Source of the DNA: Cantharellus purpuraceus
Taxonomy: Eukaryota; Basidiomycota; Agaricomycetes; Cantharellales; Hydnaceae
DNA: 64,000 nucleotides
NCBI GenBank assembly: GCA_025174535.1
Contig: JALBUN010000008.1
Location: forward strand, 310,001-374,000
Direction: 5' to 3'
The notes below the pieces were generated by a model that saw only the letters and a list, made by a program, of their open reading frames with translations, was not told the DNA's origin and did not search any database. Numbering within the stretch: the stretch's first letter is position 1; the number at the start of each line of letters is the position of its first letter. The translations under genes were made by a program, and so were the position numbers. This document shows, piece after piece, positions 10,976 to 22,719 of the stretch.

Positions 10976-11589
10976 CAGTCCTATAGCCTCCATACGGGCT
11001 GAGGGCTGTGTTGGTACTCCCCATATGACAAATGCGGTCCGCCTGAATGCATCCACTCTTTCCCACTCCGACTCCCTTACCCTCCTCATCTACTCTGACT
11101 CCATTCCCGATACTGCTATCCAAGCATTCATTGACTCTGGTTCTACTCACTGTTTCCTTGATTCCTCTTTTTCTGATTTACATAAACTCCATACATACAC
11201 CATAACTCTGATATCACTCCTATTATTTGATGGCACTACTAATGCTGTTATTTCACAAGCTATAGATCTGTCTATCCATTTTTCTGTCAGAGAAATCCAG
11301 AACCTTACATTCTATGTTACTCCGCTTGACTCCAGCTGTTCTGTAGTTCTTGGACATAATTGGCTCACCCGCTACAATCCGTTGATTGACTGGGCATTGG
11401 GCCATATCACATTCTGTTCCCCAGTACAGGCTGTGTCATCCCTGACATCACCAGCAACTTTAGGTGCGAAACTATCTTCTGCCTCCACTGACTCCACTCT
11501 GATAGATACTCTGTCTACCCTGCTGTTTATATCACTGGTGGACGCTATGGTCTTCACCAGACTAAGCAAACTGGATGGCTCTCACACGT

Positions 11590-13016
11590 TGTCGGTTCGC
11601 TTAAGGAATAGATCCTATAAGCCTGTGCGCAACGGTCCTAGCAAACAGACGGTGTGTAACGCAGTTGTTCAGCACTCCAAAGATCAATCAGGTCGAGGGG
11701 TAGAGGTAGCACTTAATAACAGGGAAGTGGAATAGTGCTCTGTGATTGGATGAGGATGGGAGCAAAAGGTCAATCCCAATGGCTGATCGTGCTCTGTGAC
11801 TGGATGACAATGTGGAGCCTGGTTGGGAGGTACGTGAAAGCTGGTTTCAGGAGAAGCGACCTCTCAGTGGCGGAGGGAAATCTGATCATTGAACCAAGGT
11901 GTTTTACCTCAGTGTAGAGATGATGGATTGTGATGTAGAGCGTAGAGCGTAGACTTAGAGTGTGGACTTTGACTTTAGAGCATTGGCTGAAAACCTGTTG
12001 ATTCCTTCCAAAGGCAAAAACTAGTGCCCTTTTATATACAAATCCACAGGACACAATGACACAATATGAGGAGCAAATGATGTGATATGATGCAAGAAAT
12101 GCTGATCAAGCCAGCTGACAAAGCATGTGAAGTTGAACTACTAATGGGGAAATCATGGAGAAATGAAATGACAGATAGGGGTAATCTTTGTAAGAATAGG
12201 AGGTGATGAGTAATAAAAGAACCAAAAATAGAACAAGGATGAGTAAGTCGTGTATGAATGAATTAAAAGATGAAACAGGGGTGAGTCATATAAAAGAACA
12301 ATAGAAACATCCACCAATACCATCTTCCATACAGCTCCGAAGGTAAATTGACCCTGAGTCACATGAGGACTTCAGTCAGCATCCACAACAAATACTCCTT
12401 ATTGTCTTAGTGATACGTCTCCATATGGTATCCCGTTCCAAGGGTATTCGGTCCCTTTGCCTGACACGATGTAACCTGAGTTGGATTGAAGTGGGAGGAT
12501 AGGTCGGCAATGGCGACTGAAATTCTACCTCACATTCGACTCGTCTATCCGTGTTACGATATAGAGGCGAAATGCCGAGGAATGTATATGGTTCAACGGA
12601 ATTGTGAAAGAATATGGGATCGCCAATGGCATAAGAGAGACATGGTGGGGATCTTGGACATTGAAAGAGTTTTGGAAGTATTTTGACACGTGGAGGTGGC
12701 TTAACATGTCCATGGAGCTCGGCGTATTTTTGATAGTCCTCTGTGTCCAGAGACCAGTGTGATGTATTATTAGAAGAGATGTTGGAGAGGGGAATAGAAT
12801 TGGAAGCCATGTGAATGATGATGAAAGGATCGGTGTGAATTGAAGGCTGATAATGATCGATGGCGATGAAACACAAGTGACGATCAATGGCTAGAATTAG
12901 AGACTGAGGTGGAGAGGGAGTTGCAGCGCTATTTAAAGGTTGATATGAAAAGACGCTGGCAGAGTTGGACTGTCAGAGTGGTTCGATATACGTCCTCGAT
13001 GCGTCCTGGCTCGTCA
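11590..13016 (-). mobile_element. Element F, copy 1
   Basis: A 1427-bp insertion with TG...CA ends (tgtcggttcgc...ctggctcgtca on plus). It is flanked by the 4-bp duplication acgt (11586-11589 and 13017-13020). E3-E5 show the uninterrupted site. A TATA-like tttaaata lies near the right end in minus orientation, followed by a 144-codon ORF. It may be a solo LTR of about 1.4 kb or a compact non-autonomous element; internal retroelement genes are absent. Confidence 0.82.
12376..12810 (-). CDS. 144-aa ORF of element F (unknown function), copy 1
   Basis: Starts MASNSIPLSNISSNN (12810) and ends ...SICCGC with a stop at 12376. I do not recognise the family. The protein is Pro/Ser-rich at first, has PPPRVKILPKLF and SYAIGDPIFFHNSVEPYTF segments, then a basic C-terminal third (RLHRVRQRDRIPLERD) ending in a CCGC motif. 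The upstream Met at 12876 extends the frame in this copy, but the extension is not conserved in copy 2. MASN was therefore chosen as the start. The same 144 codons are open in copy 2 (34019-34453), with about ten substitutions and no stop. That is unusual among the decayed frames here. A TATA-like element lies about 130 bp upstream. Confidence 0.55.
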   Translation of the reverse strand: MASNSIPLSNISSNNTSHWSLDTEDYQKYAELHGHVKPPPRVKILPKLFQCPRSPPCLSYAIGDPIFFHNSVEPYTFLGISPLYRNTDRRVECEVEFQSPLPTYPPTSIQLRLHRVRQRDRIPLERDTIWRRITKTIRSICCGC

Positions 13017-14873
13017 ACGTTCCAGGTTCACCTCTCCGATCTGATATTCCTCGCCACCCGTTCCACCCGATCAACTCCACCGGACCTATCTATGGTTCCT
13101 AAGGAGTATCATGAGTTCGCCAACATGTTCAGCAAGTCTAAAGCCGACTCCCTAGCAGAACACTGACCATACAATCTCAAGATTGAGCTGGATGACAACT
13201 CCACCCCTCTGCTTGGCCCTATTTACTTGCTATCCCAAAAAGAGCTACTGGCTCTCTGAACATTCATAGATGAGAACTTGGCCACAGGCTTCATCCACCC
13301 ATCCCTATCTCCCCATGGAGCTCTGGTCCTGTTTGTTTGCAAAAAGGACGGATCACTCCGCCTATGCATTGACTTCCGTGGACTCAACAAGATCACCAAG
13401 AAAGACCGATACCCAATACCCCACACCGTGGACCTACTCAAGAGTCCTCAAAAGGCTAAGATCTATTCCAAAATAGATCTCCAACATGCCTACCATCTAG
13501 TCCACATCTGAGAAGGCGATGAATGGAAAATGACTTTCCGCATGCAATATGGATCTTTTGAATGGTGTGTCATGCCCTTTGGACTAACCAATGCTCCGGC
13601 CGCCTTCCAGAGGTTCATGAATGATACCTTTGCTGACCTCCTCGATGCGACCGTCCTCATTTACTTAGATGACATTCTGGGATATTTGGATAATGAAGAA
13701 GAGCATCGGACACATGTCTGAGAAGTACTCTGATCTCTCCGAAAACATGGCCTTTTTGCCCGCACTGACAAATGCGAATTCCACTCTGACTCGGTTGAGT
13801 ACCTAGGCTATATCCTCTCCCTGGCAGGACTGACAATGTCCAATGACAAAATCAAAGCCATACAGGAATGGCCAGAACCCCGGAAAGTCAAAGACGTACA
13901 GTCCTTCCTGGGGTTTGCCAACTTCTACTGCCGCTTCATTTATGGCTACTCTGATATCACTGTTCCGCTCACCCAACTTACTAGGAAGGGTACCCAATGG
14001 AATTTCACTGATGAATGTAGACAGAGCTTTGAGACCTTGAAGAAGGCTTTTACTTCTGCTCTGATACTGACTCATTGGGTTCCAGACGTTCCTATCCTAT
14101 TAGAGACTGATGCCTCTGACTATGCACTTGCCACGATCCTGTCCATCATCTCTCCGGACGATGGACAAGTCCATCTGATCACTTTTCACTTGCGTACATT
14201 TACGCCCCCCAAACTGAACTATGATGTCCATGACAAAGAGCTCCTTGCCATATATGAAGCTTTCTGGATATGGAGACACTACCTTGAAGGCCCCTCCGAT
14301 CTGGTGGATGTCATAACTGACCACAAGAACTTGGAATACTTCTCCACAATGAAACTGCTCACCCAGAGACAAGTCTGATGGTCTGAATACCTATCTCAGT
14401 TCAATCTCGTTATCCATTTCCGTCCAGCAAAGCCCAATGCATTAACTAGATGCTGGGACGTCTACCCTAAAGAGGGGAGTAGCGACTATGCCACTGTAAA
14501 CCCACAAAACTTTTGTCCTGTGTTCACTAACAAGCAGCTGGCATTGTCCCTATGAGCATCCACCCTCCGAGCTGTTACCATTATGGACATCCCAACTCTG
14601 CTCTGACATCCACTCACCACTCTGATCCGATCCTGTTGCAGTTAAACACTTGGACAACCCTTCCGATCTGAAGTGGTCACTTGATCCCGAAGGACACCTC
14701 TGACACAACAACTGGATATACGTCCCTGACGCCAACAATCTCTGACTCTGAGTTTTGCAGTATTACCATGATCACCTGATCTCTGGCCATTTTGGGCAAA
14801 ATTGCACACAAGGATTAATCTGATGAGACTATGTATGGCCAAAAATGCGAGAATACATCCAACACTACTGTAA

Positions 14874-15297
14874 GACACTTGTTCGGAATCATGTCAGTAT
14901 ACAATATTCTGATGTATATGAGATATACATCAGAATTTCAATGATACATAAAGCCAGGGAGTTACAATTTGGATATCTTAAAAGATTTTGGATGTGTGAA
15001 ATTTTCATAAATATAAACATATATTCTATATTTTAATAAACTTTAAAAGATAAGATATTTGGTTGAGATGAACATAACTGTTTATATGAATATAATAGGA
15101 ATGTATGTATTAATATAATTGGTATTATATAGGTTATTTAGATATACAAATACCAGGTGGGGATTGGGGATAGTTCAAATTATGTTACAAGTATTGTATA
15201 AGAAAGAATCAATGATATTTTGAATTGAAGTGTATTGTGTAAAATTTGAGGAAAATAGATTGTATATACATATTTGTTGTATTTCTGAACAAGTGTC
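14874..15297 (+). mobile_element. MITE copy 2 (TAA target site)
   Basis: 424 bp, gacacttgttcggaa...ttctgaacaagtgtc, flanked by taa at 14871-14873 and 15298-15300. E4 at about 41462 shows the empty site with one TAA. It is the same orientation as copy 1 and lacks about 120 bp found there. It interrupts the integrase zinc-binding region of E2. Confidence 0.9.
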
Positions 15298-16620
15298 TAA
15301 CTCCTGCACCACGTGTATGCGCTCAAAATCACAAAGGCACAAACCCTATGGAACGCTTAAGCAACTTCCGGTCCTGGAGCAACCATGGAACTCCATCTCC
15401 ATGGATTTCATAGAGAAGCTCCCTCCATCGCTTGGATATGACACCATACTTGTGATTGTTGACAGGTTCACTAAACAGTCACTATTCATCCTGATGCATG
15501 ACACCATCACCTCTGCCTCACTAGCTAAGTTGTTTGTACTCCACGTATTTTCTAAACATGGAGTCCCATCGCATGTCACATCCAATCGGGGCTTGGAGTT
15601 CATCTCCTCCTTCTTCTGCACATTAGGAAAGGCTCTCAACATGAAGCTTCATTTCACCTCTAAATACCATCCTGAGGGAGACGGACAAATGGAACAAATG
15701 AATCAGTCCCTGGAACAATATCTCCGAGTCTATTGTAACTATCAACAAGACAACTGGGCTGATCTACTTCCAATCGCAGAGTTTGCCTACAACAATGCTC
15801 TGAATGCGACTACCGGTGTCTCTCCGTTCTTTGCTAATAAAGGCTACCTTCCAAACATCTCTGTCCACCCTGAGAAGGAACTCACCTCCACCAAAGCCTG
15901 CCAATTCATAACTGACCTTGACCAACTACACCAACATCTCCGAGAAACCATCTCTGATGCCCAGAAACAATACCAAGTCTCTGCGGACTGACACCGCATA
16001 CTCGGAGACAAAGTATTCGTCAAGGCCAAACACTTCCAGAACACCTGTCCATCAAAGAAACTCTCTGAGAAATACTTAGGTCCTTATGAGGTCATTGCTC
16101 GTGTTGGCAGCAGATCCTTCACCCTCTGCCTCCCTGACCACTGCCAAGCAGTCCATCCGGTCTTCCATATATCAATGCTCAAACCTGCTACTACAAACAA
16201 GATCTCTGGTCACACGCAACCTCCACCTCCCCCAATCATCATCGAAGGAGATAACAAATATGAGATATCTGAGATCCTGGACTCAAAGATTGATCATCAA
16301 TAAAAGTGCAAGCTCCAGTACCTAGTCAAATGGACTGGATACAAAGGTACCAATGAAGAGTCCTCATGGATCTCCATGTCCGAACTCAATCATGCATCCG
16401 AATCCATCTCTGACTTTCACTCTGCTTATCCAGACAAACCTGGCCCTCTTATGAATCTTTAAGTTCAATCACTAATGCTAATTCTATTATTTTGCATCAT
16501 CATTTTATTACAAGTCACAAAGGAATTACAAGTCTGCCCAAAACTCTGAAGGAATCTCACTCCACCTCATTTTTCTCCACTCCAAAAAATAAAAATCATT
16601 TTCATTTTCATTTTTTTATG

Positions 16621-18267
16621 TTATACATTGCATTTCCTTTTTCCCTTCCCCTTGTCTACCTCAGGCTCCATCTCCAACTCACCATCACTCTCTACATCTG
16701 ATACCCAATCTTTCTCATCCCCCATATCTGAATCTTCGTCCAAGGGGGCCATGAACTTCTGCAGCCAACGCAACTCAGCAGTCTGCCGACCCTCCAGAAC
16801 CTCCTTCCATTTCATCGTCTTCACCAAGTCCACTAGCAACCCCTCCATCCGCTGGAGGTACTCCGACTGAAGGTTAACCAGCCAGATAAGCTGGCCCATG
16901 GTACTATTGGGCACAGAGACGTGCCCTGTACCTGCACCTGTCGTTGCCCCTTCTGATCCAACACCACTACCCCTGGCTGCCACAGCACCCATCTCCATCC
17001 ACCGCTCTTTGGTCGGACAACCTTCTGATTCTTTCTCCACCCCTCCTTGTACCACTAGTCGGGGCTTGACACTCCGACTCCAGGGATCGAACTTTTCATC
17101 GATCCTACATCCTCCTTTCTGACCCTGACAATGATTGCAGGACCAAAGGTGGCAAGTTGGGCCGGTAGGCTACACACACTCCACGCCTGCATCATGACAC
17201 AAGTCGCAAATTACGCCAGGCCCGCCGAATGGCTCTGTTGGAGCCAGAGCCTTGGGTGGTCCACTCCTTCTCGATGCGGCCTCCAAGTGCTCCCTCTCCT
17301 CCTCCTTGTCCTGCTGTTCCACTGCTGCCTTCTCCATCTCGCACTTGCGAAGCTGGATTGCTGACCTAGCGACACGCAGCTCCTTCTTACAGGTTGCCAA
17401 CACACAACTCTCTGCCTTGCACCATATGACCCTCTGGTCCACCTCCCGCTTCTCTGTATCAGCACTTGGGTGCGCCTTCAATGAAAAAACCGCAACCTTG
17501 AGGTTCTTCTTGGTGGTAGCAGCATAAAGCTCCACCCTTTTGCGAGCCTTGACCATGGCTACCCAAGCCATCTCCTCATAACAATTTGAGGTCGGATCCG
17601 GCTCCGCATCCATCCCAACATCCATGCCCGCCTCGGGCTCTGCATTTGTGTCGAGCTCCATATTGGCATCAGGATCTGCCTCCACCTCCACCCTCTCCAC
17701 CTCTGCCGCTTCATCTTCCTCAGCCACACCCACTGCAAATAATGGTGAGTCCACCGTAGGGACAGTTGTCAGACAGGTTGTCTCTGTCTGCGTAATTGAG
17801 ATGATGGTGACCTCAGGGGTCCCTGCCCGTATTGGCACACTTGGGCTCCCTGGGTGACTGGTCGCCCCTGCCCCAGTCACCTCCTCTACCTCCATGGCGG
17901 CTTCTAGCTCGTGCGCCTGCTCCTCCACTTCCTTCAGTCTCGTGGCCTCCATTGCGGCTGCAAGTTCCTTGACCCTGCGGGCTCTCTTGGCTTTCGCTTC
18001 CTCCTCTTTCCTTCTCTGTTCCATCTCCGCCACCTCCTTCCATCTCCGCTCCTCCTCCTCCTCCTTCCATCTTCGCTCCTCCTCCTCCTCCTTCTGTCTC
18101 TGCCCCTCCTCCTCCTTCTGTCTCTGTTCTGCCTCCTCCTCCTCCTTCCGTCTCCGTTCTGCTTCCTCCTCCTCTTTCCATCTCTGCTCCTCTTCCTCTT
18201 CCTTCCATCGGGCCAAGAGCAACTGCTCAAGCTCGGCCACACTCATGCTTGCCAAAGGGTTTGACAT
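16621..18267 (-). pseudogene. Antisense coiled-coil / Zn2Cys6-type gene of E2
   Basis: This gene lies between the pol stop and the 3' LTR, on the strand opposite gag-pol. The likely start is MSNPLASMSVAELEQLLL at 18267, 30-40 nt after a TATAAAAG box (complement near 18300). The N-terminal third is a KEEEEAERRR-type charged helix of 10-residue repeats. A spacer with an acidic stretch follows, then a basic helix, then the first Cys block (CDLCHDAGVEC). TGG is mutated to TAG right after it (17170). The second Cys block, an MGQLIWLVNLQ helix and an acidic segment ending KGKGKRK lie downstream to 16621. Inferred to be a nuclear DNA- or chromatin-binding accessory protein; untested. Confidence 0.8.
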
Positions 18268-18408
18268 TGTTGAGGATAAGACCTCAATCATGCCCCTCCT
18301 TTTATATGTCTCCAGACCCACAGCATAACTCCGACTGCACCCAACCGTCTCACCTATTCAATCCACGGACATGAGGCCTCAGGGGCTTGGCCTTAAATGG
18401 AGAGATAC

Positions 18409-18982
18409 TGTTATGACTATATTCATTAATGCCCAGATCCCCATCTGATCCACTCAGATCCCTCCACATATGAAATCTATACTCCATTTGGGAACCGTCA
18501 CATCTCCATTATCTGTCCGATTGTCACCGCCGAATCTTGCCCATCCATGTCTGGTTCCGATTGATGCATCAGCATCACCATAGGAACCCAGACATCAGTC
18601 TCCATCAGACTCAGACATACTCATGTAAGGCTGTCGGCCTCAGAGACCCATCACTGGAGTAATTATTATTAGATTTCAAATATGTATTTAAGTTGCCTGA
18701 CTGGGACTTCATTCCCCAGTTTGAATATCGAATCACGCCTAGTTCCCAAGTCTGATCCTAACTCTCTACGTTGTACTCTGTCTCTGAAATCTTGGACACC
18801 GGTATTAGTGAGGGCACAGCATATAAGCTGAAGCCAAGTCTGTTCTGACCCCCACAATGTACCTGACTCCTTCTCCTTCTCCAACCAGACCTCCAACCAA
18901 ACCTCCAACCAAACCTCTGATCCAATCTCTGACCCAATCTCTGACCCAATCTCTGACCCTGATTTGGACCTAGTGCGTAACA
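18409..18982 (+). repeat. Family A LTR, 3' LTR of E2
   Basis: 574 bp, TGTTATGACT...GTGCGTAACA. It is preceded by the purine-rich aaatggagagatac, the likely polypurine tract for plus-strand priming, and followed by the TSD ggggg at 18983-18987. Confidence 0.93.
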
Positions 18983-19489
18983 GGGGGTCAGAACAGACTT
19001 GGCTTCAGCTTATGTGCTGCGCCCTCACTAATACCAGTGTCTGAGATTTCAGAGATGGAGTACGACTTAGATAGTTAGGATTGGACTTAGGAACTAGGCA
19101 TGATTTGATATTTGAACTAGGGAATGAAGTCCCCAGTTGGGCAACTTAAATACATATTTGAAATCTAATAATAATTACTCCGGTGATGGGAATCTGAGGC
19201 CGACAGCCTTACATGACTATGTCCGAGTCCAATGGGGACGGATGTCTGGGTTCCTATGGTGATGCTGATGCATCAATCAGAACTGGAGACGGATGGGTGA
19301 GATCGGTGGTGACAATCAGACAGATAATTGGAGATGTGATGGTTTCCAAATGGAGTATAGATTTCATGTGTGTGGGGATCTGAGTGGATTGGATGGGGAT
19401 CTGGGCGTTAATGAATATAGTCATAATAACATCTCCCAATGTCCATAGAACTTGAAATTCAAGTTCTTGATCGCTTATCCATCGATGAG

Positions 19490-20530
19490 CTACTCCTGCT
19501 CGTCATCATTCCCAAAGTTGTAAAATGACTTTGCTTCCCATTTTGGGAATCTCACCTCATCATTTGGCACATACGGTTGAATGAGACTGATGTGGAATGT
19601 AGGCGTAATACACCTACTAGTCAGTTCTGGTGGCAGTCCCAGTGTCACCATTGAAGCTTTATTATGGGCTTCGATTATTTTATAGGGTCCGATATACCTG
19701 GGCACTAGTTTGCTGGTTCTACCCTTAGGTAGAGTCAAGTTTTTTGTTGAGAGGTAGACTTTGTCACCTCTCTGGAAGGTTGGACCTTCCCAACATTTCT
19801 TATTAGCATAAAATGTCTGAATGATGTGACTTTCTATAATTGTGTTGTGCACCGCTAGCAGGTTTGTTTGAGCCTGCTGTGCAAATCATTTGACACCCTT
19901 GAACTTGGTGTCATTGTTAATGGGCATGCCTATTCTAGGCATATACCTGTGGTTAAGCTCAAATGGAGTAAACCCCATTGTTGAGCTTATGTTGGAGTTT
20001 AGTGCGAACTCCACCATTGGACACTTGTGTGCCCAATCTTTCTGATCACTTCGTACAACAGTATGAAGTATTTGGCCAATGGAATAATTCACTTGTTCCA
20101 TTGCTCCATCTGTTTGCAGATGGAATGCTGTGGACATGAGGAGTTTCACTCCCATTATCTGCTGTAGTTCATGCCAAAAGATAGATGTGAATTTTGAATC
20201 TCGATCAGACACAATTGAGTCTGGTACACTGTGAAGGTGTACAACTTCTTTAAGGAATAGCCATGCTACTCCTTTTGCTGTTACATGTGTGTCCGTAGGT
20301 ATTATATGTACCTGTGATGTGAAATGATCTATGACTACCAGTATGTAGTCATAGTCATTCAATTTTGGTAATGGACCCATAAAGTCCATACCTATCGATT
20401 GCCAGGGCTGCTCCAGTACTGGCAAGCTATGAAGAAGCCCTGTGGGTTTCTTCATACTGTCTTTATTCATTTGGCACTTCACACATGAAGTGCAGAATGA
20501 TTTGACATTGGTGGTCATGCTTGACCACCA
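19490..20530 (-). pseudogene. Family B integrase
   Basis: Integrase core with CTSCVKCQMNK (zinc-binding C-X2-C half), MDFMGPLPK (first catalytic Asp), VSDRDSKF (second Asp) and TDGAMEQVN (Glu). One stop lies near 19886. The C-terminal domain (GDKVYLSTKNL, LVPRYIGPYKI, FHISLIQPY) ends at 19490. No chromodomain is visible, unlike family A. Catalyses insertion of element cDNA if intact. Confidence 0.85.
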
Positions 20531-21257
20531 GTACGACCATCAATAATTCGCAGTTTTTAGTTGACCAAAATGGCCAACTACTTGGTGCACATGGTCAATT
20601 ATTATCTCAACCAGCCTCCCCCCCTTCAGGAACGCTGAGTGGGGTATACAGACAACATTGTGTTTGTATATATTTTTGGTCCATATTAGACCATCACACA
20701 CACCAAATCATGCATGCTCTTCAGATGCTTCCAGCACCTTAGAAAGGACAGTATCCTTTCTATATGTACCTTGTACAATCTGCATGAGGTTGATCCCATG
20801 CTTGACATGGGATTGCAATGGTGTTCCATCATCATCTGATGAAATCACTCCAATGTCCTCTATTTCTTTAGGGGAATTAGAATCATTGTTCAATGATTCT
20901 GTTTGAACATAGAGTGCTTCAGCTTCTAGCACTCTGTTTTCTTTTTTCTCAAGCAGTCACCTTTAGATGACTGCTGCTGTCCTAATCTCAACAAACTGTT
21001 CCATGGGGAGCAGTTCTCCTTCAGGGTTGAGACATTCATCTGCATTTATGTAGATGTAGTTGGGATGACTCTGTTGGGGAGTCATCAGCATAGTAGCGCA
21101 ATAGACAATCTGCTACTTTGTTCTCTACCCCATCTATATGCAGGGTAGTAAAGTTGAAACAGGATAAGAACTCCCATCACCTAATCTGTCTAGGAGACAG
21201 GTTCTTTTGGGTCTCAAAGTATTTGAGAGCCTTGTGGTCGGTTACTAGGATGAACTT

Positions 21258-22201
21258 TCATCCTAGTAGCTTATCTTCCCATTTCATTAGGGCTTCAAGC
21301 ACAGCTATAGTCTTGTGCTTGTGGGTCTTACAGTGCTGTTGTGCAGCACTAAATTTCTTGGATAGGAATCTGGCAGGCTGACAGGTCTGCCAATCTTTTC
21401 CTTGTCCATAGATGGCTCCGACTCCAGTTTTGGAGCCATCAGTAATAACCCAAATAGTATTGGGGTCATTGACATTGATGGGCTTCAATATTGGAGCCCT
21501 ACATGCTAGGAGCTTGATGCTTTTGAAGCATTTCTCTAGCAGTGGCATCCATAAGAATGGATGATTATTACAAGCACAACCTAATAAAGGGGTTGTGTAT
21601 GCAGTTATGTTGCACCAGATGCTGCACTAGTCCAAGAAAATGTTGGACTTCATGGTATGACCTAGGTCATCTCCACTCTTGTATTCACTGCATTTTATCA
21701 GTGTCTGCATGCACACCTTGGTCATCTATTAGGTGACCAGGGCAATCTATACTTGTTGAGTATAGATCAATCCTATACTTGCTCAGGAACATATGTGCTT
21801 TCCTGAGCTTGGTGAACACCCTCTAGATGGTGTTTGTGCTCTTGTATAATATGAGAGTACACAAATATGTCATCCAGATATACAAATCTTCTGAAGAAGA
21901 TGGCAGTCATGAGCCACTGAAATGTCGAGGGGGCATTGCAGTCCCCTTGCTGCATGACTTGACTGATGAATGTCCCCAAGATGGTTGCAAACACTGTCTT
22001 GGGTATATCCATTGCTCTGACACGTATCTGTTCATACACCTCAGACATATCAAGTTTAGATTGATATGTACAGTGGGCAACATTGTGTCTGATGTTGTCC
22101 TGATTGGGGAAGGGCATTATGTCCTTCACCATATTATCATTCTGTTCATGCAAGTTGAACATAGTGCAGAGCTTCCCATTTTTTTTGGGAATGCATAGCA
22201 T
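21258..22201 (-). pseudogene. Family B reverse transcriptase and RNase H
   Basis: The RT block at 22201-21773 shows LCIPKKNGKLC, SKLDMSEVYEQIR (motif A Asp) and FVYLDDIFVYS (YLDD active site). The RNase H block at 21548-21258 shows WVITDGSKTGVGAIYG and a conserved LEALMKWEDKL helix. The thumb/connection between them is broken by stops. Codons are embedded in dense short inverted repeats, e.g. 21244-21267 (11-bp stem). Confidence 0.85.
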
Positions 22202-22719
22202 TGGTACAGCCTGCCAGGCTGTAGCTGATACCCACCATTTAGCAGTGGTGTATCGCAGGACTTTCTCTGAAAGTTCTGCTCAGTAGTGCTCTGGACACTT
22301 AGGCAAGTGATAATGTATTTGCTTGTCAGGATCCACAAGATTAAGCTTGTGGTTAACTTCCCTAAATGGGGGAAGTTCTAAGGGTATGCTGCCGAATAGG
22401 TGTCAGGGTTCATATGACTCAGTTTCTATTTTTAGTACCTTTCTTATCGCCCCTATCAGCACAGCCTGTTAGGGTGCGCTCTCCTATCTCTCCCCTATTG
22501 TTCCCCTATCTTGGTTCCCCTATTCCTTGCATCATCTAGTATAAAGAACTTGCCTGGTGCAGCACGGTTTCCTCAGCTTGATCCCTGAGAATATCAGGTG
22601 AGTCCCATGTATTTATCAGTGACAATGATATCTGCTGTACCAGCTGGCATTATCTCTTATCAGCTCTCATCTATTGAGTATCTTGTTGTTGTGGCCTCAT
22701 CATTCAGCATAGCCCTCAC

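Larger units (their letters stand above)
10962..16462 (+). pseudogene. pol of E2 (split by F1 and MITE-2)
   Basis: Protease (DSGSTHCF at about 11135) is open from 11025 to the F1 insertion at 11590. RT resumes at 13017, with KIDLQHAYH at about 13475, [13 protein letters not shown] at about 13580 and YLDD at about 13660. RNase H (TDASDYALA at about 14107) lies at 14040-14400. Integrase continues on both sides of MITE-2, with the zinc-binding region near 14800/15300 and core blocks MDFIEKLPP, a degenerate TSNRG and GHPEGDGQ-like at 15400-15690. A chromodomain (LVKWTGY) lies at about 16325. It ends at TAA 16460-16462. Multiple TGA stops occur where CGA is expected. Confidence 0.88.
9216..18982 (+). 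mobile_element. Chromovirus family A, copy E2 (complete, nested insertions)
   Basis: A full-length element with both LTRs (9216-9797 and 18409-18982). It is flanked by ggggg at 9211-9215 and 18983-18987. Order: gag, pol, then the antisense coiled-coil/Zn-cluster gene. It carries F1 (11590-13016) in pol between protease and RT, and MITE-2 (14874-15297) in integrase. Coding regions carry many TGA stops, and the two LTRs differ, so it is old and inactive. Confidence 0.93.
7662..19428 (-). mobile_element. Solo family A LTR (split into 7662-7760 and 18988-19428)
   Basis: An A LTR on the minus strand begins at 7662 and ends at 19428. It is flanked by acatc at 7657-7661 and 19429-19433, so it is a solo LTR inserted in family B. 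C1 and E2 were later inserted in its GGGGG run, separating it into two parts. About 540 bp of its own sequence remain. The terminal CA is mutated to TA. Confidence 0.87.
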
